The position numbers and the translations under genes were made by a program. A model generated the notes under the pieces. The model did no database searches, was not told the DNA's origin, and saw only the letters and a list, made by a program, of their open reading frames with translations. A DNA stretch of 64,000 bases from Annona cherimola (lineage: Eukaryota > Streptophyta > Magnoliopsida > Magnoliales > Annonaceae), in NCBI GenBank assembly GCA_030490835.1, contig CM059972.1, forward strand, positions 32,901,452 to 32,965,451. The letters are read 5' to 3'. How positions within the stretch are numbered: the first letter of the stretch is position 1; every line of letters begins with the position of its first letter. Positions 42,989-55,161 of the stretch are shown here, piece by piece.

Positions 42989-44826
42989 CCGACATGGGCT
43001 AAAAATAATATCCAAAAATCTATTTTACTTGGACATGTTGATGTAGACGTCCAAAAGTGGAAAAACATGGAAAGTATGATGGAAAAATTGCTATTTTGGA
43101 ATTATGTAATTAAGGGATTTTAATTTCATGAACATACCCTAAATTATGTGCTAATTAAGTGTCTAAATTAGGCAAAAATGGAAGGCAAGGTGCTATTTTA
43201 TATAAATTTGAAAAACACATAATATATGTGTAACTGAGAGAGTGCACATGAAGGGTATGAAAGACGGGAATGGAAAATGACCAAATATGAAATGCTAAAA
43301 TGCAAAAATAGAAGGAAATATGGAAAAATGTGAAAAGAGAGGGTTGTTTTGAGAAAATTTAGAAATCTAAAAAAGTTAAGATTAATATATAAAGCCCTAA
43401 CTCATACGTAAGTGGCTTCAATGAGTACTAATATATAAAATGTAAAGAATGAGTGTTAAATGATAAATGGGAAGTAATGAACTTCCATATGTGAGTAAAT
43501 GAAAGTTTATAATAAGCTTAAAATTTTTCCCAAAATAAGGGTATTAAAAATGAAAGGAATGAATGACATGAAAGCAGAAGTTATACCAATGTGTGAATTG
43601 GTAAAATGAACACCCAACTTGGAAAACAATTGGGTTATATAAATTAATGGAAATCATGTGGGTTGAAAAACTATATGATGTGCAAATATATGGAATTATG
43701 TTTATGAATGCAATGTCATTCTTATGTATATAGGCAAAGATAAAGAAAAAGTTGACAAAGGAAACTGAAGTGAATTCAGGTAAGCAAGCAAAATTTGAAA
43801 ACTGGCTTTCTTAAAATATTGATAAAATATTACAAATTAATATTTAAATGCTTTGAAAGATATCTTCCAAATGGATGTTTAAATTCTTTTAGAATTATTT
43901 AAGGATGGTCATCCCTATAACTCTTACAAATAGACTTGTACAATGTTTTATGAAAAGTTGGTGCTAAACTATGGCTCAAATGCTTATTCATGAAAATTAT
44001 GCTAGCATGTTTATGTCTATGTTCATGGTACATAAGGTACTAGGTCCACTTAAGAGGTGTAAGCAGACTGATTGTCCTCATCTAGTGTCATCAATTAGCT
44101 AAGTTAAGCCAAAGTCTAGCGGCACCCTCCCTGAGATGGGAGCAGGATGATGGATGGTCGCCTAGCTAGCGTACCATCATATGATGTTCATGTTTATGAT
44201 AATAATAATAATGCATTATATTATTCATAATATACCCATGTTGGGTATGATGTTGTTTTCAAAGATGTTTATTCAAATGAAAACTTTGCCTGAAATTGAT
44301 TTGCCAGAAAATTATGCAGCTTGCTTACTGAGTGTATACTCATGATTTGTTTTCCAAACACTAGGACAGGTGCAAGGATGGCTATGGAGGAGAAGCACAG
44401 GTTAAATGAAGAAAAATATTTCATGTGTTCCTATGAATGCTTCTATATGATGAGAAATGTATTGTGAATTGAATGTTTGGGACTTGTTGTAATTTATGAA
44501 ATTTACATTGTTGATGTATGATATGGATTGATGTATGTCAAATTGTTGAAAAAATGATGATGGATGATGAATGTACACCTTAACATGATATGAATGTTAT
44601 AAAATTTTATGTTATATGATGGAACATGATGTGTATGAAACAAATTTAGAATGTGTATATTAGGGTTTGACGTTAGCCAAGGAGGTCAAAATTGTGCAAA
44701 AATAACTAAGTGTCATGTGATAAATTCTTATGGTATGAGTTATTAATCCATATACGTGTCAAGATCCTGCCGTGTGATAGGATAATAATCTTATTCATGT
44801 TGTGCCGCTCGGTTTGGGGTGCCACA
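42989..44826 (+). repeat. Gypsy-C 5' LTR, left part missing
   Basis: Ends GGGGTGCCACA before the primer site. It aligns with the later part of S1 and the Gypsy-D LTRs through blocks AAGGATGGTCAT, CTCCCTGAGATGGGAG and GTGTGATAGGATAATAATC. Leader signals: acceptor before 43734, mini-exon 43734-43779, donor GTAAGCAAGC at 43780, ACAG acceptor before 44370. The first donor and TATA box are lost with the left part. Confidence 0.82.
43734..43779 (+). other. Putative mini-exon in the Gypsy-C LTR
   Basis: 46 purine-rich bases after GTATATAG and before GTAAGCAAGC; downstream intron 43780-44369 (590 bases). Confidence 0.5.
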
Positions 44827-44831
44827 GAGCT

Positions 44832-44843
44832 TGGTATCAGAGC
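44832..44843 (+). promoter_or_regulatory. Gypsy-C primer binding site (tRNA-iMet)
   Basis: TGGTATCAGAGC, a perfect match, five bases after the LTR end. Confidence 0.92.
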
Positions 44844-45001
44844 ATGGATTGGTAAATAGGCTTGGAAAATTTACTAATTATGAAGATAGATTGAACATGA
44901 TGAAATATTTGTGATTATATATTGATTGCTATGCTATGTGAAGATGACTTGTATTATGATGATTATAAAATATAGCTGACTTGCTATGTTTTAAAATATA
45001 G

Positions 45002-46058
45002 ATGGTGGATAAAAGAAAAGTCATAATGAGTCTGAAGGAGTTGAGGAGGGAGATGGAGGAGGAGGAGAAAAGGCACAAAATAGAAGAGAATATCCATAGA
45101 TGGTGGGTATCCCAGCAGGGCGTAATGTATAACGCACCCCTCCCTCCAGGTTATCAGACTATATACCCTCCACGGCACATTAAGAGGAAAAATGATACTG
45201 AACCCTACTTCCACCCCATGCATACTGGATATAATCTAGGAGAGTCCACCAGCAGGCTCCTAGAGCTGAAGTCATCCTAGCTCCTCGGTCTGACCCGTGA
45301 CCATTTCCATCTGTACCTATTGATCAGGTTAATGCTAGGGATTACAGGCCTTTTGGGATCAGATACCCACCCCTACGCCCCCAGATCATGACCCATGGTA
45401 TTGGTTTGCCAATGACTATGTGCAATTCCGACATGCAGTGAGTTGGGAGCGTATCAATTAAAGGGAAAGGGAAGGATGTCAGTCATAGAATTTGCCACCA
45501 AGTTCAATGTCTTGGTAATATATGTGCCATGAATTGCCAATGTGCCAGAAAATAAAGCATAAAGATTTCAACAAGGATGGAAGCCATATCTAAGGAAGAG
45601 CCTTGGACCTTTGCTAATTAAGGATTATGCATCGAGTCTCGAAAAGGCAAGAGCATTAGAAGTAGAGGCATTGAGAACTCAAGAGTTAAGGCAAGGACAG
45701 AGATTGTTTAGCCCGTATGTGAAGAAAACAGAGATAGGGACGGAAAAGAATAAGAAAAGAGGAAGAGTAAAAGTTCCTCTAAAAAGAGAAGCTCTCCACC
45801 GTGTAGAAAGTGCCAAAAGCACCACCTAGGCAAATGTTTGAAACGATCAAACAAATGCTTCAAGTGTGGGCAGATGAGACATATAGATAAGGAGTGTGGA
45901 AGCGGGGAAGCCAAGGTTATCAAGTATTTTGTTTATGACCAAGTAGGTCATATTGCCTAGAATTGTCCAAATAAAGCACAAACAACACAAGGGCAAGGAA
46001 GACCAACTCAACCAAGGATAACCGCTACAGTTAACCGAGAGGGTACTCTACGAACCCA
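45002..46058 (+). pseudogene. gag: Gypsy-C gag with an unusual N-terminus
   Basis: Frame 45002-45280 starts MVDKRKVIMSLKELRREMEE, has a Glu/Lys-rich helix and a Pro/Tyr-rich stretch (APLPPGYQTIYPPRHIKRK), and stops. It does not resemble the N-terminus of Gypsy-A or Gypsy-D gag, and the capsid core (WMTEIQKLF-like) is missing. Recognisable Del/Tekay gag begins only near 45475 (VIEFATKFNVLVIYVP) and continues to ARALEVEALRTQELRQG and zinc motifs at about 45805-45980 (CQKHHLGKC in another frame, CFKCGQMRHIDKEC, then a degraded third). Several stops and frame changes. The front may be a foreign or rearranged piece. Confidence 0.65.
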
Positions 46059-46589
46059 ATGCATGTGCATGCATTAACTCATACGGAGTCACAAGAGCAA
46101 GAAAAAAAGGTGGTTACATGTATGGTTTATATTTTAGGAAATTCTGCGGTAGCTTTGTTTAATTCTGATGCTACCCACTCTTTTATAGCCTGCCAATATG
46201 TAACCATGCATGCACTGCTCGTAGAGGAAACGAATAAAATAATATAGGTAGAATCCCCTATGTACAGGTTAGCTTGTACTAGCAAAGTATGTAAGGCATG
46301 TATGATTAGGATAGGGTTCGTGATATTATAAGTTGACTTAATCCTATTTCCAATGATCGAATTCGATATGATTTTGGAAATGGATTGGCTAAGTCAATAG
46401 GGAGCCATTATTGATTGCAAGAATAAAAATGTGCAATTTGAAGCCACCCCAAATAAAGATATAGTTATTGACAGATTAAGGCAGCTTGAGAACTCCACTA
46501 TACTGATATCATTGATGAAGGAGGCTAAGATGGTCTGCCAACAACATTAAGCTTACCTAGTATCAGTTAATTTAAAGGAAGGAAAGGAA
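46059..46589 (+). pseudogene. Gypsy-C protease with altered active site
   Basis: Frame 46059-46247 reads VTCMVYILGNSAVALFNSDA then THSFIACQYVTMHALLVEE. Relatives have LFDSGATHSF. Here Asp is Asn (codon 46161-46163) and Gly is Asp, two G-to-A changes, so no catalysis is possible. After a stop near 46245 the homology continues in the same frame with FDMILEMDWLSQ, the family's flap-region motif with a stop nearby, and on toward the reverse transcriptase linker. Confidence 0.83.
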
Positions 46590-47063
46590 GTGGAAATAGA
46601 TCAAATTCTGATATTCAAGGAGTTTCCAGATGTGTTTCCAAAGGAATTAATGAACTTACCTCCAGAAAGGGAGATGGACATGGTGATTGATATTATACCG
46701 GGCACAACCCCGATATCTACAACTCCTTATTGCATGGCACCAGCTGAGATGACTGAGTTGAGAACTCAAATACAAGAGCTCCTAGATAAAGATTTTATTA
46801 GACCCAACGTATCTTCCTAGGGAGCTTTATTATTATTTGTGAGGAAGAAAGATGGAAGTCTGAAACTCTGTATAGATTACAGAGAATTAAACAGAGTCAT
46901 AGTGAAGAATAGATACCCTTTACCACGAATTGATAATCTAGTTGACCAATTAAAAGGAGCAACAACCTTCTCCAAGATAGATTTACAGTTAGGGTACCAT
47001 CAATTGAGGATAAGTCCTACGAGGTTCACAAAACAACTTTTTGGACAAGATATGAGCATTATG
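46590..47063 (+). pseudogene. Gypsy-C reverse transcriptase, N-terminal half
   Basis: Frame 46590-46820: EFPDVFPKELMNLPPERE, then PGTTPISTTPYCMAPAEM and ELLDKDFIRPNVSS, the standard gypsy RT entry, closed by a stop at 46818 where tryptophan is expected (TGG to TAG). The next frame, 46839 on, has [18 protein letters not shown] and the block [22 protein letters not shown] then GYHQLRI. It is cut at 47063, before the catalytic FIDD motif, by the LTR of Gypsy-D. Codons after 47063 belong to that LTR. Confidence 0.88.
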
Positions 47064-47070
47064 TGTGAAA

Positions 47071-47220
47071 CCCCAACATATGTAAGACTCAATGGTATAC
47101 ATTGAATATATATATGTGATTTAAATGAATTTTAAATTCAAAATACCCCAACCTATGTAAGACTCAATGGTATGCATTGAACATATATATGTGATTTAAA
47201 TGAATTTTAAATGATTTTTG
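47071..47220 (+). repeat. 75-base tandem duplication at the Gypsy-D LTR start
   Basis: CCCCAAC(A/C)TATGTAAGACTC begins at 47071 and again at 47146. The 3' LTR has one copy (59131 on), so the duplication arose in the 5' LTR after insertion. Confidence 0.85.
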
Positions 47221-48467
47221 TGAATTATGTCACATTTTGAATTAAGGTTTCCATTGGAAACGGTAATTAAAAATTTAATCGCCGGAGCCCAAAATGAGTC
47301 GGTATGACCCGAGGGGCTTGATGAGGACTTAAAGGTGACAATATGTCATAAATAATTATCCTAAAGTATACGGTTTGATTTATGAGAATTTAAAGGATAA
47401 TTATCAAGTTTAGTGGAAAAATACTAGAAAATTCATAACTCAACGCCTGTAAGGCGAATTCAAGTGAAATTTGAGATGAAAGTTGATGATGTTGGGCTTG
47501 GTATTATAGAATTATTGGGTTATAAAAATTATTGATGAAATTAGTGAAATGATTTATTGATCATATCTCAAATTCTACTGATAACTTCAAACGGCTATAA
47601 CTTGAGATAGGAAAATCGGATTGAGATGAAAATTCGAAACGGTTGAATGAAATTATGAGATTAAAATTTTGGAAGTTTTAGATTAAGCATAATATGTTAG
47701 AAAAATACATGAATTAGAAAAGGTGTGCATAGTTGACTTTTGCTCCTCAAAGGTACCATGCATTAAATGCTAGAGTGCATGGAATTAATGCAAGTTTTAA
47801 TGGAAAAATAAGTGTTCAATGAAGCTCATCTTCAGGGTATTTTATGCATTTATATAAAATGCAAAAATTCTATGAATTATCCCTGCATTGATGTCCACAT
47901 GAAAGGAACTAAGGAGTGCTCAAAGTGAGCGTAGGTAAGGTGGCAAGGCAAGCACGTCAACTAGCTACTATTGCTGGATTTTTTTTATTCTTTATTTTAT
48001 AAATTATGCACATACATAGCTGACATGTTGGGACACATAAATGAGCATTTAATCATGCGGAAAAAATCCCTGAAAATTCGTGAACACCAGCTGCCATTGA
48101 AGGATGAAATGTGGATAGCATGTCTCATGCATATGACGTGCAATGGTTTGTGCTGTTTCTGCCATTTTTTGTAATTTTTTCATGACAAATTAATGATTAG
48201 AATAAATTTTAATTAGGTATATAATTTACGCCCAAATTAATGTTAGTAAAAAATAGAAAAAAATCTAGAAAGTGGACAGTAATGTTTGCATGACAAGTGG
48301 ACAGCTTGGATTAATTCTATCTTAAGCAGATTTTGGCTTTAAGAAAAAAATGGGAAAAATATTTTGTATGGCCATAAATTGCACAGAAAATTTAGGGGAT
48401 AAGTAGGCATTGAATGGCTGTGGAAAATCAACTCCAAAGTGGGGTCCACAGCTGGAGCAATCCAGCC

Positions 48468-48475
48468 TTATAAGG
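48468..48475 (+). promoter_or_regulatory. Putative TATA box, Gypsy-D 5' LTR
   Basis: TTATAAGG, preceded by a TGGAGCAATCCA inverted repeat; the same at 60431-60438 in the 3' LTR. The GTAAGT donor is 168 bases downstream in both. Confidence 0.5.
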
Positions 48476-50022
48476 GGGTGAACGGGCATGTGGAAATGAG
48501 GTGTTGTGAAATTTTTCTAAGTGCCCAAAACCCATTCTCCCCACACAGCAGCCATGCCCAAGGTTTAAGCCAGCAAGGAGGAAGAGAAGAGAAGAGAATT
48601 TTGAGTTCTCAAAGTAGAGATTACCAATTAATCAAGTAAGTATATGTTAATTTTGATTTTATACTTCAAATCTGGAAGTTATATGATGTTATAAACCAAA
48701 ATATGAACGAAGTAGTAAACGAAAGATTTTCACCATGTAATTTTTTTTACAAGCTCAGTATATGATGAATAAGGAACAATAAAATTTCGTATTTAAATAT
48801 TAAGCAGGTTTCAAATTAAAAATCCGAGAAGATCACCTAAACAGGGTAGAACGGGTGACAGGATCAGCTGTAGTAAATGATTTTAATAATTTTTGTAGAA
48901 GGATATTTTGTATGAAATTTTTATATGATGTACAAACCATAATTAAGATAACCATAAAAAATCAAAATTTATTTTTGGGTGATATTAGTATGTGTTATAT
49001 TTCGCATGATTAGGGCTGACCCTAAACTCACAATACTGTCCAGCACAATAAAAATGCCAAAATAAATATATAATATTAATATTTTGTGATGAAATAATTA
49101 TGATGGTTAATTAATGTATTTATTGAGGTATGATATAAATTTCAGAATTAAATACCTTGATTTTATTATAAATCCAGATTTAGAGATATCAGTACGCCTG
49201 ATTTCAGCATATGTGGATAGTTTGAGAAAAAAATCAAAAATAAATATGAAAACAATGTAGAAATGATAAAAATTGATATATATGTTAGGAAAGAATTTAA
49301 TAAAGGATTAAAGACAGCAAAGGTGATTTATAATTGATGTTATTAAATGTATAATGAATTAATGGGTAAATAAGAAGATGAAACTTAGTGAAAATAAGAA
49401 GATAAGGGCTGTTTTGGAATTCTATGATTAGTGAATTAAAATTCCATAAAAATACCCTAAATAAAGTGTTAATTAAGGATGTTAATCATGCTGAATTATG
49501 AGCAAAGTTTCTTACTTAGAAAATTTTATGAAATGCACCATATATGTGATGTGAAATGAGTATATGTGGAAGGATGAACATGCATAAGTGGTAAATGACC
49601 TATGTAAATTGATTTTGTGTAACAATGCATGAAAATATGATAAATTTTGTGAATATATTTCTTTTTAGATGCATGATGTTGATCTCAAATTTTGGGATTA
49701 ATTAATGAGGCTTAAGGCAACAATGTATGCTTAAAATGAGCACCGATGTGTAAAATTTTTGAAAAATAAGTGAAAAATGGTAAAAGGAAGGTAATGAGCC
49801 ATTAAATGATGATTATTCAATGATTATTAAGCGATTGTATGATTACTCTACTTATGGGATTAAACATGTTGTGTATTAGCCCATGTAATGCACAAGAATG
49901 TGCTATTGATGCCTAACAACTTGAGAAGTCAAATGAATTATGTATGTTAATGAAAATGGGTTGGAAAACTAAGTTGAATGCAAGCAAAAGAAATATATGA
50001 ATATTATATCATTCTCATGTAG

Positions 50023-50066
50023 GCAAAGGCAAAGGGATAAGCGAAACGGAAAGCTAAGCAAGCAAG
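50023..50066 (+). other. Putative mini-exon in the Gypsy-D 5' LTR
   Basis: 44 purine-rich bases between CTCATGTAG and GTAAGCAAGC. Intron 1 48636-50022 (1387 bases), intron 2 50067-50729 (663 bases). Confidence 0.5.
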
Positions 50067-53000
50067 GTAAGCAAGCAACTTTCTAAATGAGTTTTATTTT
50101 AAATGCTTTCCAAGTTATTTAAGGATGGTCATTCCTTGTTTATATGCATATTGAAATGTTATTTCTATTAAAAGAAATGATTACTTACTGTTTTGCAATT
50201 TTTCATGAGAAAATGTGATGAAATATGAATTTATACGATGTTTCATTGAAATAATGTTTAAAGAGGGATAATGCAAAGAATTCTCTACATGAGAATGACA
50301 AGTTCCATGTGTAAGGGGGTATATAATGCCGGGGTGACTAAAAGTCATGCATGGAATAGAAGTCAAATAGGCTAGTCGAGGTAGTAAGTGGACAAGGAGT
50401 CCCCCTTGACGTTGCCAAGTCGGAAGGTCCGGCGCCAAGGATGGAAAGGATCATGTCATGAAAGAGGGTTCCCCGTGCTAGCATACCGTCATACGAAGGA
50501 TAATGTCATGAATGGAAATGATGAATTTGCACATCCAATGTTTATGAAATGCCCAAAAATTATGAAAAAGTTTCTGCTCTGTAAGTAGTTGATCACTTGT
50601 TAAGTGTCTCTACTAAATGGAGAGAAATGTTTTTAAAGAATGTTGCTTTCAAAATGAATTGCCTGTAAAATATAGAGCTTGTTTATTGAGTTTCGACTCA
50701 CGTTTTCATTTTCCAAACCCATAGACAGGTGAAAGAAGAGATCTATGTGATACCAAGACCCAAGTAAGGCTTATGTATATGCAATTGGCATATAAATATA
50801 CATCATGTATGAGTTAGTTGAATTATGAATGATGTTGATTGCAATATTGATGATTTATTGCAATCAGGGCAAATGATTATGAATAATAGATGTAAGCCGA
50901 TATGGGTCAATGAGATTAAAGAGGCCTAACGAGAATTAGAAAATGTGAATATATTGAGGATAATTACCTCACGTATTATGGTTTAACTAATGAAGATTAT
51001 GATGTTAATTATGGATTAAAGGAGGATATTTATAGAAAATCCATAATTAGACGTCGGGAAGGCGGATTAAGATGAAAATTGAAAGGTAATCACATAATTT
51101 TGTGCTTAATCATATGGAAAGGATGGATTATGAAAATAAGGATGAAATTAGGGTGAAAATTGATCATCACCGTTCAAAAATTCAAACGATCATAATTTGA
51201 GCTAGAAAAGTTGGATTTAGACAAAATTTGAAATGAATGGTTAAAATTATGAGATCCATGCAATGAGAGACTTGGATTAAGAAAATGATGATGTGATATA
51301 GGTTGCACGAAAATGGGTGTATAATTATTGATTTTTGTGCACCAAAAAGTAAGTTTGTGTTTATGTTAAAGTAAGGTGGTTAACTATATGATTAATGGCA
51401 TAAATGAGGTGGCAAAAGGAGGTAATGACAAGTGGATTTTATGGATTATTTAAAATGACATAATCCATGATTAAATCAAGTAATTAATAATATAATTAAG
51501 GAGCTAATGAGCTAGCTCAAGTGAGACAATCTAGGTGGCCCACATATGGACATGAAAGGGGGTCATTGCATGGGATTTTTGAATTTTTAAAAAAATGGAA
51601 AATGTGCATTTTAATGACCTAGGCAGCTAGGGTGAATAGTGGATGAGATTTGGATTGATTTTTGTGGCAATAAAATTCCAAAAAGTCCATGATAAGTGGA
51701 GTCCACCAAGTGGACAGCATTATGGCGCAAGAGAGAGGTCACGGTAAAGGCAGTTTTTTGGATTTTTTATTAATTTTTTTAATAGCTAATTTGACCCCTA
51801 AATGAGATCCTAAATAGGGTAATTAAATACCCATTAATTAAAGTAAAATTAGGTGTGGAAAATAGCACAAAAATTGCTGCAATTGATGTTGAAGTGCATG
51901 AGCATGAAATGGACAGCTTGGAAAGGTGGACGTCCAAGGCAGAAATGTGATTTTTTATTTTTTTTTAAATATGCTAAGTGGACCCCTAAGTAGGATATTA
52001 TCTATGGTGGTTAATTAGCCATTAATTAAAGTGAAATTGTATGGAAAAAATGTGCAAAAGTTGCTTAAAGTGGACGTTCCAGCAGTAGACAGCAAAATGG
52101 TTTAATGATGTGGATTTTAATGGATTTATTAAAAATAATTTGCTAATTTAAATGGACCAAATTTTGCCATGTCAGAACTAGGGGATAAGCATGTCTTAAT
52201 CATGCTTTAAATAAAGTAAAAAGTGGGGCCCACAAGCTGGAAAATCCAGCTTTTGCCCCAAGTACATGTCCATTTGATTAAGGGGGAGGAGAGAGAAAAT
52301 GCTAAGGAGCAAACCCATTTTCCAGCAGCCCTTCACGTCCCCATTTTCCAGCAGCTTGAGGGGGAGAAAAAGAGAAGGAAAAATGAGAAGAAAGAAGAGG
52401 AACCAAGCTAGGAAAAATGGAGTCCAAGTTGATTCAATTTCAAGTAAGTATACCCCTTGATTTTGGGTTCAAAATCATAACTGAGATTTTCTTAAATCCT
52501 ATGTGATGTTGCTGTTTTGATGTTTAATCATGATTATATGATGATTCATGATTAGATGAATTATATAAGTTGATTTATAAATTTTAATTTGGGAATTAAT
52601 CAACCCATATCATCTAATCTACACTTATGTATAATATATCTGAACTAGGAAAGAAAAATATGGAAGAAATAGTAAATGGATTAATTTTATCATAAATTTT
52701 TGGGACAACTCATGATGGGGTGATTAAGGAACGACCCAATTTTCAGCTTAAAAGGATAAGTAAGTTGGAAATTAAAAATCCGAGAAAATCAACTTGAACA
52801 GGGTTAAACGGGTGTCAGGATCAGCTGCACCAAATGATTTTTAATAATTTTTATACAAGTAATTGTGGGCTGAAACGTTTATATGATATATAAGACATAT
52901 TTATGATCACATGAGAAAAATAAAAATTAGGTTTTGATGGGTATAAATATACCCCATAATTTACGTGATTTAGGCTGTCTGAAAAGGAATGTTGCTGTCC

Positions 53001-53812
53001 AGCAGAGTAAAAATACTAAAATAAATAGAAATACTAAATATTTCATGATGTAAATATTTATTTTTATTAACTCATGTAGTTATTAAGGTATGGTAGGAAT
53101 TTAAAATCAAAACTACTTGATTTGATATAAATTCAAGATTTTGAGAATTAAGTGTACTTGAATTCAGCATTATGGACAACTTAAGGAATAAATCAAGATA
53201 AATGTTAAATTCCAGGTTTGGTGATGTAATTTAAATTTAAATAGGATATAAACAAGTATCATAAGTGATTTTGAGGATTTAACTTATTAGAGATGGGTTT
53301 TAGAAAGGATGGAACTTAGGGTTATGTATAAGACCTAATTTTCAGGTTTTGATGTTGAAAATGATAAATGGATTATGTGAAGTGTTAAAATGAAAAAATG
53401 CATAAAGATATGATTGGAACACGTGGATTAGGTTTCAGGTTTAGTAAATATTGATAATCTCAAAATTTGAGATTATTATATGATGTCAAAGTTAGCAACT
53501 AAGTGCTTAAAATGAGCACCAATGTGTGAAAAATGAAAACTATGTTAAAAATGGTAAATAGAGGTAATGAACCTCCAAATAATGATTTAATGAATGATTA
53601 TTATATTTATGTAAGATTACCCTGCATAAGGGTATTAAAATAAATGAATGGATGATTGATATGTATAGGCTATGTGCTAAGTATGAGTACCCAATTTGAA
53701 GGACAAGTGGGTCAAGCTAAGTCTAAATGAATTTATGTAGGTTGGAAAACCTAAGGGATTTATGTATTTGAAGTTGATGTGAGTAAATGAAATATTATTT
53801 TCATTTATCTAG

Positions 53813-53860
53813 GCAAAAGCAAGGAAAAGAATGGAAGGAAAGGGATTATGGCGATCTCAG
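53813..53860 (+). other. Putative mini-exon in solo LTR S2
   Basis: 48 purine-rich bases between TTTATCTAG and GTAAGCAAGT; intron 1 52444-53812 (1369 bases). Confidence 0.5.
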
Positions 53861-55006
53861 GTAAGCAAGTGAACTTTTCAAATCATTTATTTCTCGTTAT
53901 GTGCTGAAATGATTTATGATGTTATGTTGATATTTGTATGAGTATGTTTTAACGAACGGGAAAGCACAAATTTTAAAAATTGATGGCTTTAATGAAAAGT
54001 CACATGTTTTGAAAATGACAGCTTTAATGAAAAGTCGTAAATTTTGAAAAAAGATGACTTAAGGAAAAGCCTCAAGGCTTGCTTCATGGGAAGCAAGCGA
54101 CATTTTTTTTTAAGATAAATGTTTATCACAAGTGTTGCCATGGATTAGCAATGCTTTATGTTAATGGAATTGAGAAATTTGCTTATGAGTAAGCAAGTTC
54201 TCCATGATGTTAATTTTAACGGATTTTATATTTTATACCAATGATTTTAAGAATTTGCTTTCAAGTAAGCAAATTCTTTATGATGTTGTTTTCAAAAGGA
54301 CTTTATAAGAAAAAGGGAATTTTTCCCTTTTTCATAAAGAAATATTATCATATAAGTTTTGAGTTCTCTTATGATGTTTTATGATAAATGATTAAGCTTA
54401 TAAAAGAAAAAGATTAATTTCCTATGTCAAGATATTTAATTATAAACGATAATTTGGACATAGTCCGTATGTTTCAGAAATGATATTCGAAAAGTTTTGA
54501 TTTTCTTTAGATAAGAAAATCTATGATGAAAATGTCTTCAAAAATGTTTATATGAATGTTGTTGAATGGGATTTAAGGATGACCAACCTAATAAGTGATT
54601 TCATAAAATGGTTTAATTTCAGGTTGCTAAATGACATGCAAAAGACGGCGCAATTCCCCTTTTATGTAAAAATAGTGTAATAGTTATGTGGACAATAATC
54701 TAATTTTTAGGTTGTGGAGAAGGGGATGGTATAATCGCATAACTTTTGTAAGCAAAAGGCCCTAAAATGAAAACTAAGAAAATATTATAAAAATATATGG
54801 TTTATTTTTGGAAATCCAAAAGTTTTGAATTTCTTTTATTATAAGGATTTTTAAGATGTATTTTTTCTCAAACATTTCAAATGTTTATCAAAATGTTTTA
54901 CTCAAAATGATTCTACAAGAATTTAAGGAAGGTCACCTTAAAATTGGATTTCAGATGACAACTTGTTTAAAGTGGGTGCGCTCGATTTACAAGTTGACTC
55001 AGATTG

Positions 55007-55161
55007 CGGTCTATGATGTGTTTTCAAAAATAAATTTTAAAAATACAAACTTCGGTCTATAATGTTTTTCGAGTATGGATGCAGACTGCGGTCTGTGATC
55101 TTGGTTTAAAAGGACATGAGCTGCGGTCTGTGATACTTCAAAACCAAACGGACTACGGTCT
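55007..55161 (+). repeat. CGGTCT short-unit repeat
   Basis: CGGTCT at 55007, 55053, 55089, 55124 and 55156, mostly as (A/G)CTGCGGTCTRTGAT, spaced 32-46 bases. Degenerate tandem array inside the S2 expansion. Confidence 0.7.

Larger units (their letters stand above)
42989..47063 (+). mobile_element. Gypsy-C: Del/Tekay-like element with protease and RT, cut at both ends
   Basis: 5' LTR fragment (42989-44826), iMet primer site, gag remains, protease and the start of reverse transcriptase. Reverse transcriptase is interrupted at 47063 by Gypsy-D; the rest is not in the window (Gypsy-D is itself truncated on the right). It is the only Del/Tekay-like copy here that keeps pol. Confidence 0.83.

Noticed and set aside
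47971..48174. Cys/His-containing 67-codon ORF
   Set aside because: Inside the Gypsy-D 5' LTR; the matching place in the 3' LTR (about 59950-60150) does not keep the frame.
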